Source: an uncultured Porphyromonadaceae bacterium
Lineage (GTDB): Bacteria; Bacteroidota; Bacteroidia; Bacteroidales; Muribaculaceae
Length of the DNA stretch: 7,071 nt
Direction: 5' to 3'
NCBI GenBank assembly: GCA_947178245.1
Contig: CAMWXO010000076.1
Location: 1-7,071, forward strand
The notes under the pieces are model-generated. The model had not been told where the DNA came from. It did no database searches and saw only the letters and a program-made list of their open reading frames with translations. Below, in pieces: positions 6,799-7,071 of this stretch (the first letter of the stretch is position 1; each line of letters begins with the position of its first letter). Position numbers and translations under genes: made by a program.

Positions 6799-6915
6799 AA
6801 CCATTAACACTACTTAAACTATTTAAACTACATAACCATTTAAACTAATTAAACCACTTAATCTTATAAACCTTTAAACACCTTAAACCTTTTAAACACC
6901 TTAAACCTTTTAAAC
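6797..6915 (+). repeat. Right arm of palindromic array: TAAAC units every 8-9 nt, up to guaB
   Basis: TAAAC, the complement of the left-arm unit, occurs at 6797, 6815, 6824, 6841, 6850, 6867, 6875, 6884, 6893, 6902 and 6911, with degenerate copies near 6805, 6833 and 6859. Steps are 8-9 nt. The last third alternates TTAAACCTT and TTAAACACC 9-mers. The arm overlaps the left arm in the perfect palindrome GTTTAAAC (6794-6801), where the unit orientation flips. Its final unit ends 9 nt before the guaB ATG, so the array forms essentially all of the guaB leader. No Shine-Dalgarno sequence, TAnnTTTG promoter element or purine riboswitch-like sequence was seen. Confidence 0.85.
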
Positions 6916-6924
6916 ATATTCATC

Positions 6925-7071
6925 ATGGGTTTTATTGATGAAAAAATAGCGATGGAAGGCATGACCTTCGATGATGTGCTGCTCATTCCGGCATATTCAG
7001 AAGTGATACCGAGCGAGACAAAGCTCAACACCCGGTTTTCCCGCAACATAGAACTCAACATTCCCTTCGTG
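6925..7071 (+). CDS. guaB: Inosine-5'-monophosphate dehydrogenase, N-terminal 49 codons (3'-partial)
   Basis: GuaB oxidises IMP to XMP with NAD+, the first and rate-limiting step of the GMP branch. Only the first 49 codons lie in the window, and the frame is open at the end. They contain the family N-terminal signature MTFDDVLLIPAYSEVIPSE (residues 13-31) followed by a SRNIELNIPFV strand that leads into the TIM barrel; the CBS pair and catalytic cysteine are outside the window. The ATG at 6925 gives MGFIDEKIAMEGMTFDDVLL, matching the Bacteroidetes-type start (about MSFIADKIVMDGLTYDDVLL from memory). ATGs at codons 10 and 13 are therefore not preferred. Unlike the upstream enzymes, this fragment looks native to Bacteroidetes. 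It sits directly behind the repeat array, which must be part of its leader if it is transcribed from further upstream. Confidence 0.95.
   Translation, partial: MGFIDEKIAMEGMTFDDVLLIPAYSEVIPSETKLNTRFSRNIELNIPFV

Noticed and set aside
6732..6915. CRISPR array
   Set aside because: The period is 8-9 nt with 5-nt units in two opposite orientations; there are no unique spacers of CRISPR length.
6864..7061. Minus-strand frame encoding a KRFKVF-type repeat peptide
   Set aside because: The repetitive peptide is only the translated TAAAC array, and the rest is antisense to guaB.

Overview
This window is a run of purine nucleotide biosynthesis genes, all on the + strand: purM (5' end cut off by the window), purH, purD, purB, purA and the first 49 codons of guaB. 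All reading frames are intact, and I see no RNA gene, transposase, CRISPR array or foreign insertion.

The host is most likely a member of the Bacteroidales, with Muribaculaceae a tentative guess. None of the starts has a Shine-Dalgarno sequence. The longer leaders are AT-rich, while the coding regions are clearly GC-rich. The GuaB N-terminus reads like Bacteroidetes GuaB. By contrast PurM, PurH, PurB and PurA resemble, from memory of the families, the Firmicutes (Bacillus/Clostridium/Lactobacillus) versions more than those of Bacteroides. The PurB catalytic histidines even carry the B. subtilis residue numbers. This may be a transferred purine gene set in a Bacteroidales background, but only a phylogeny can settle it.

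Layout: purM is followed by a 68-nt AT-rich spacer, then purH and purD only 7 nt apart. These three act in or complete IMP synthesis. A 197-nt repeat-rich spacer follows, then purB and purA 10 nt apart, which convert IMP to AMP (PurB also acts earlier in the IMP pathway). A second repeat-rich spacer of 199 nt leads to guaB, the first step from IMP to GMP. The long spacers therefore fall at the metabolic branch boundaries. purN, which commonly sits between purM and purH in Firmicutes purine operons, is absent here.

The most unusual feature is the pair of long spacers. Both carry many GTTTA units on the left and TAAAC units on the right, at 8-9 nt spacing, so each can fold as a long imperfect hairpin. 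In the purA-guaB spacer the orientation flips at a perfect GTTTAAAC palindrome and the array ends 9 nt before the guaB start codon. In the purD-purB spacer the array is enclosed by a 14-nt inverted repeat (13 of 14 matching). I do not know a named element that matches these.
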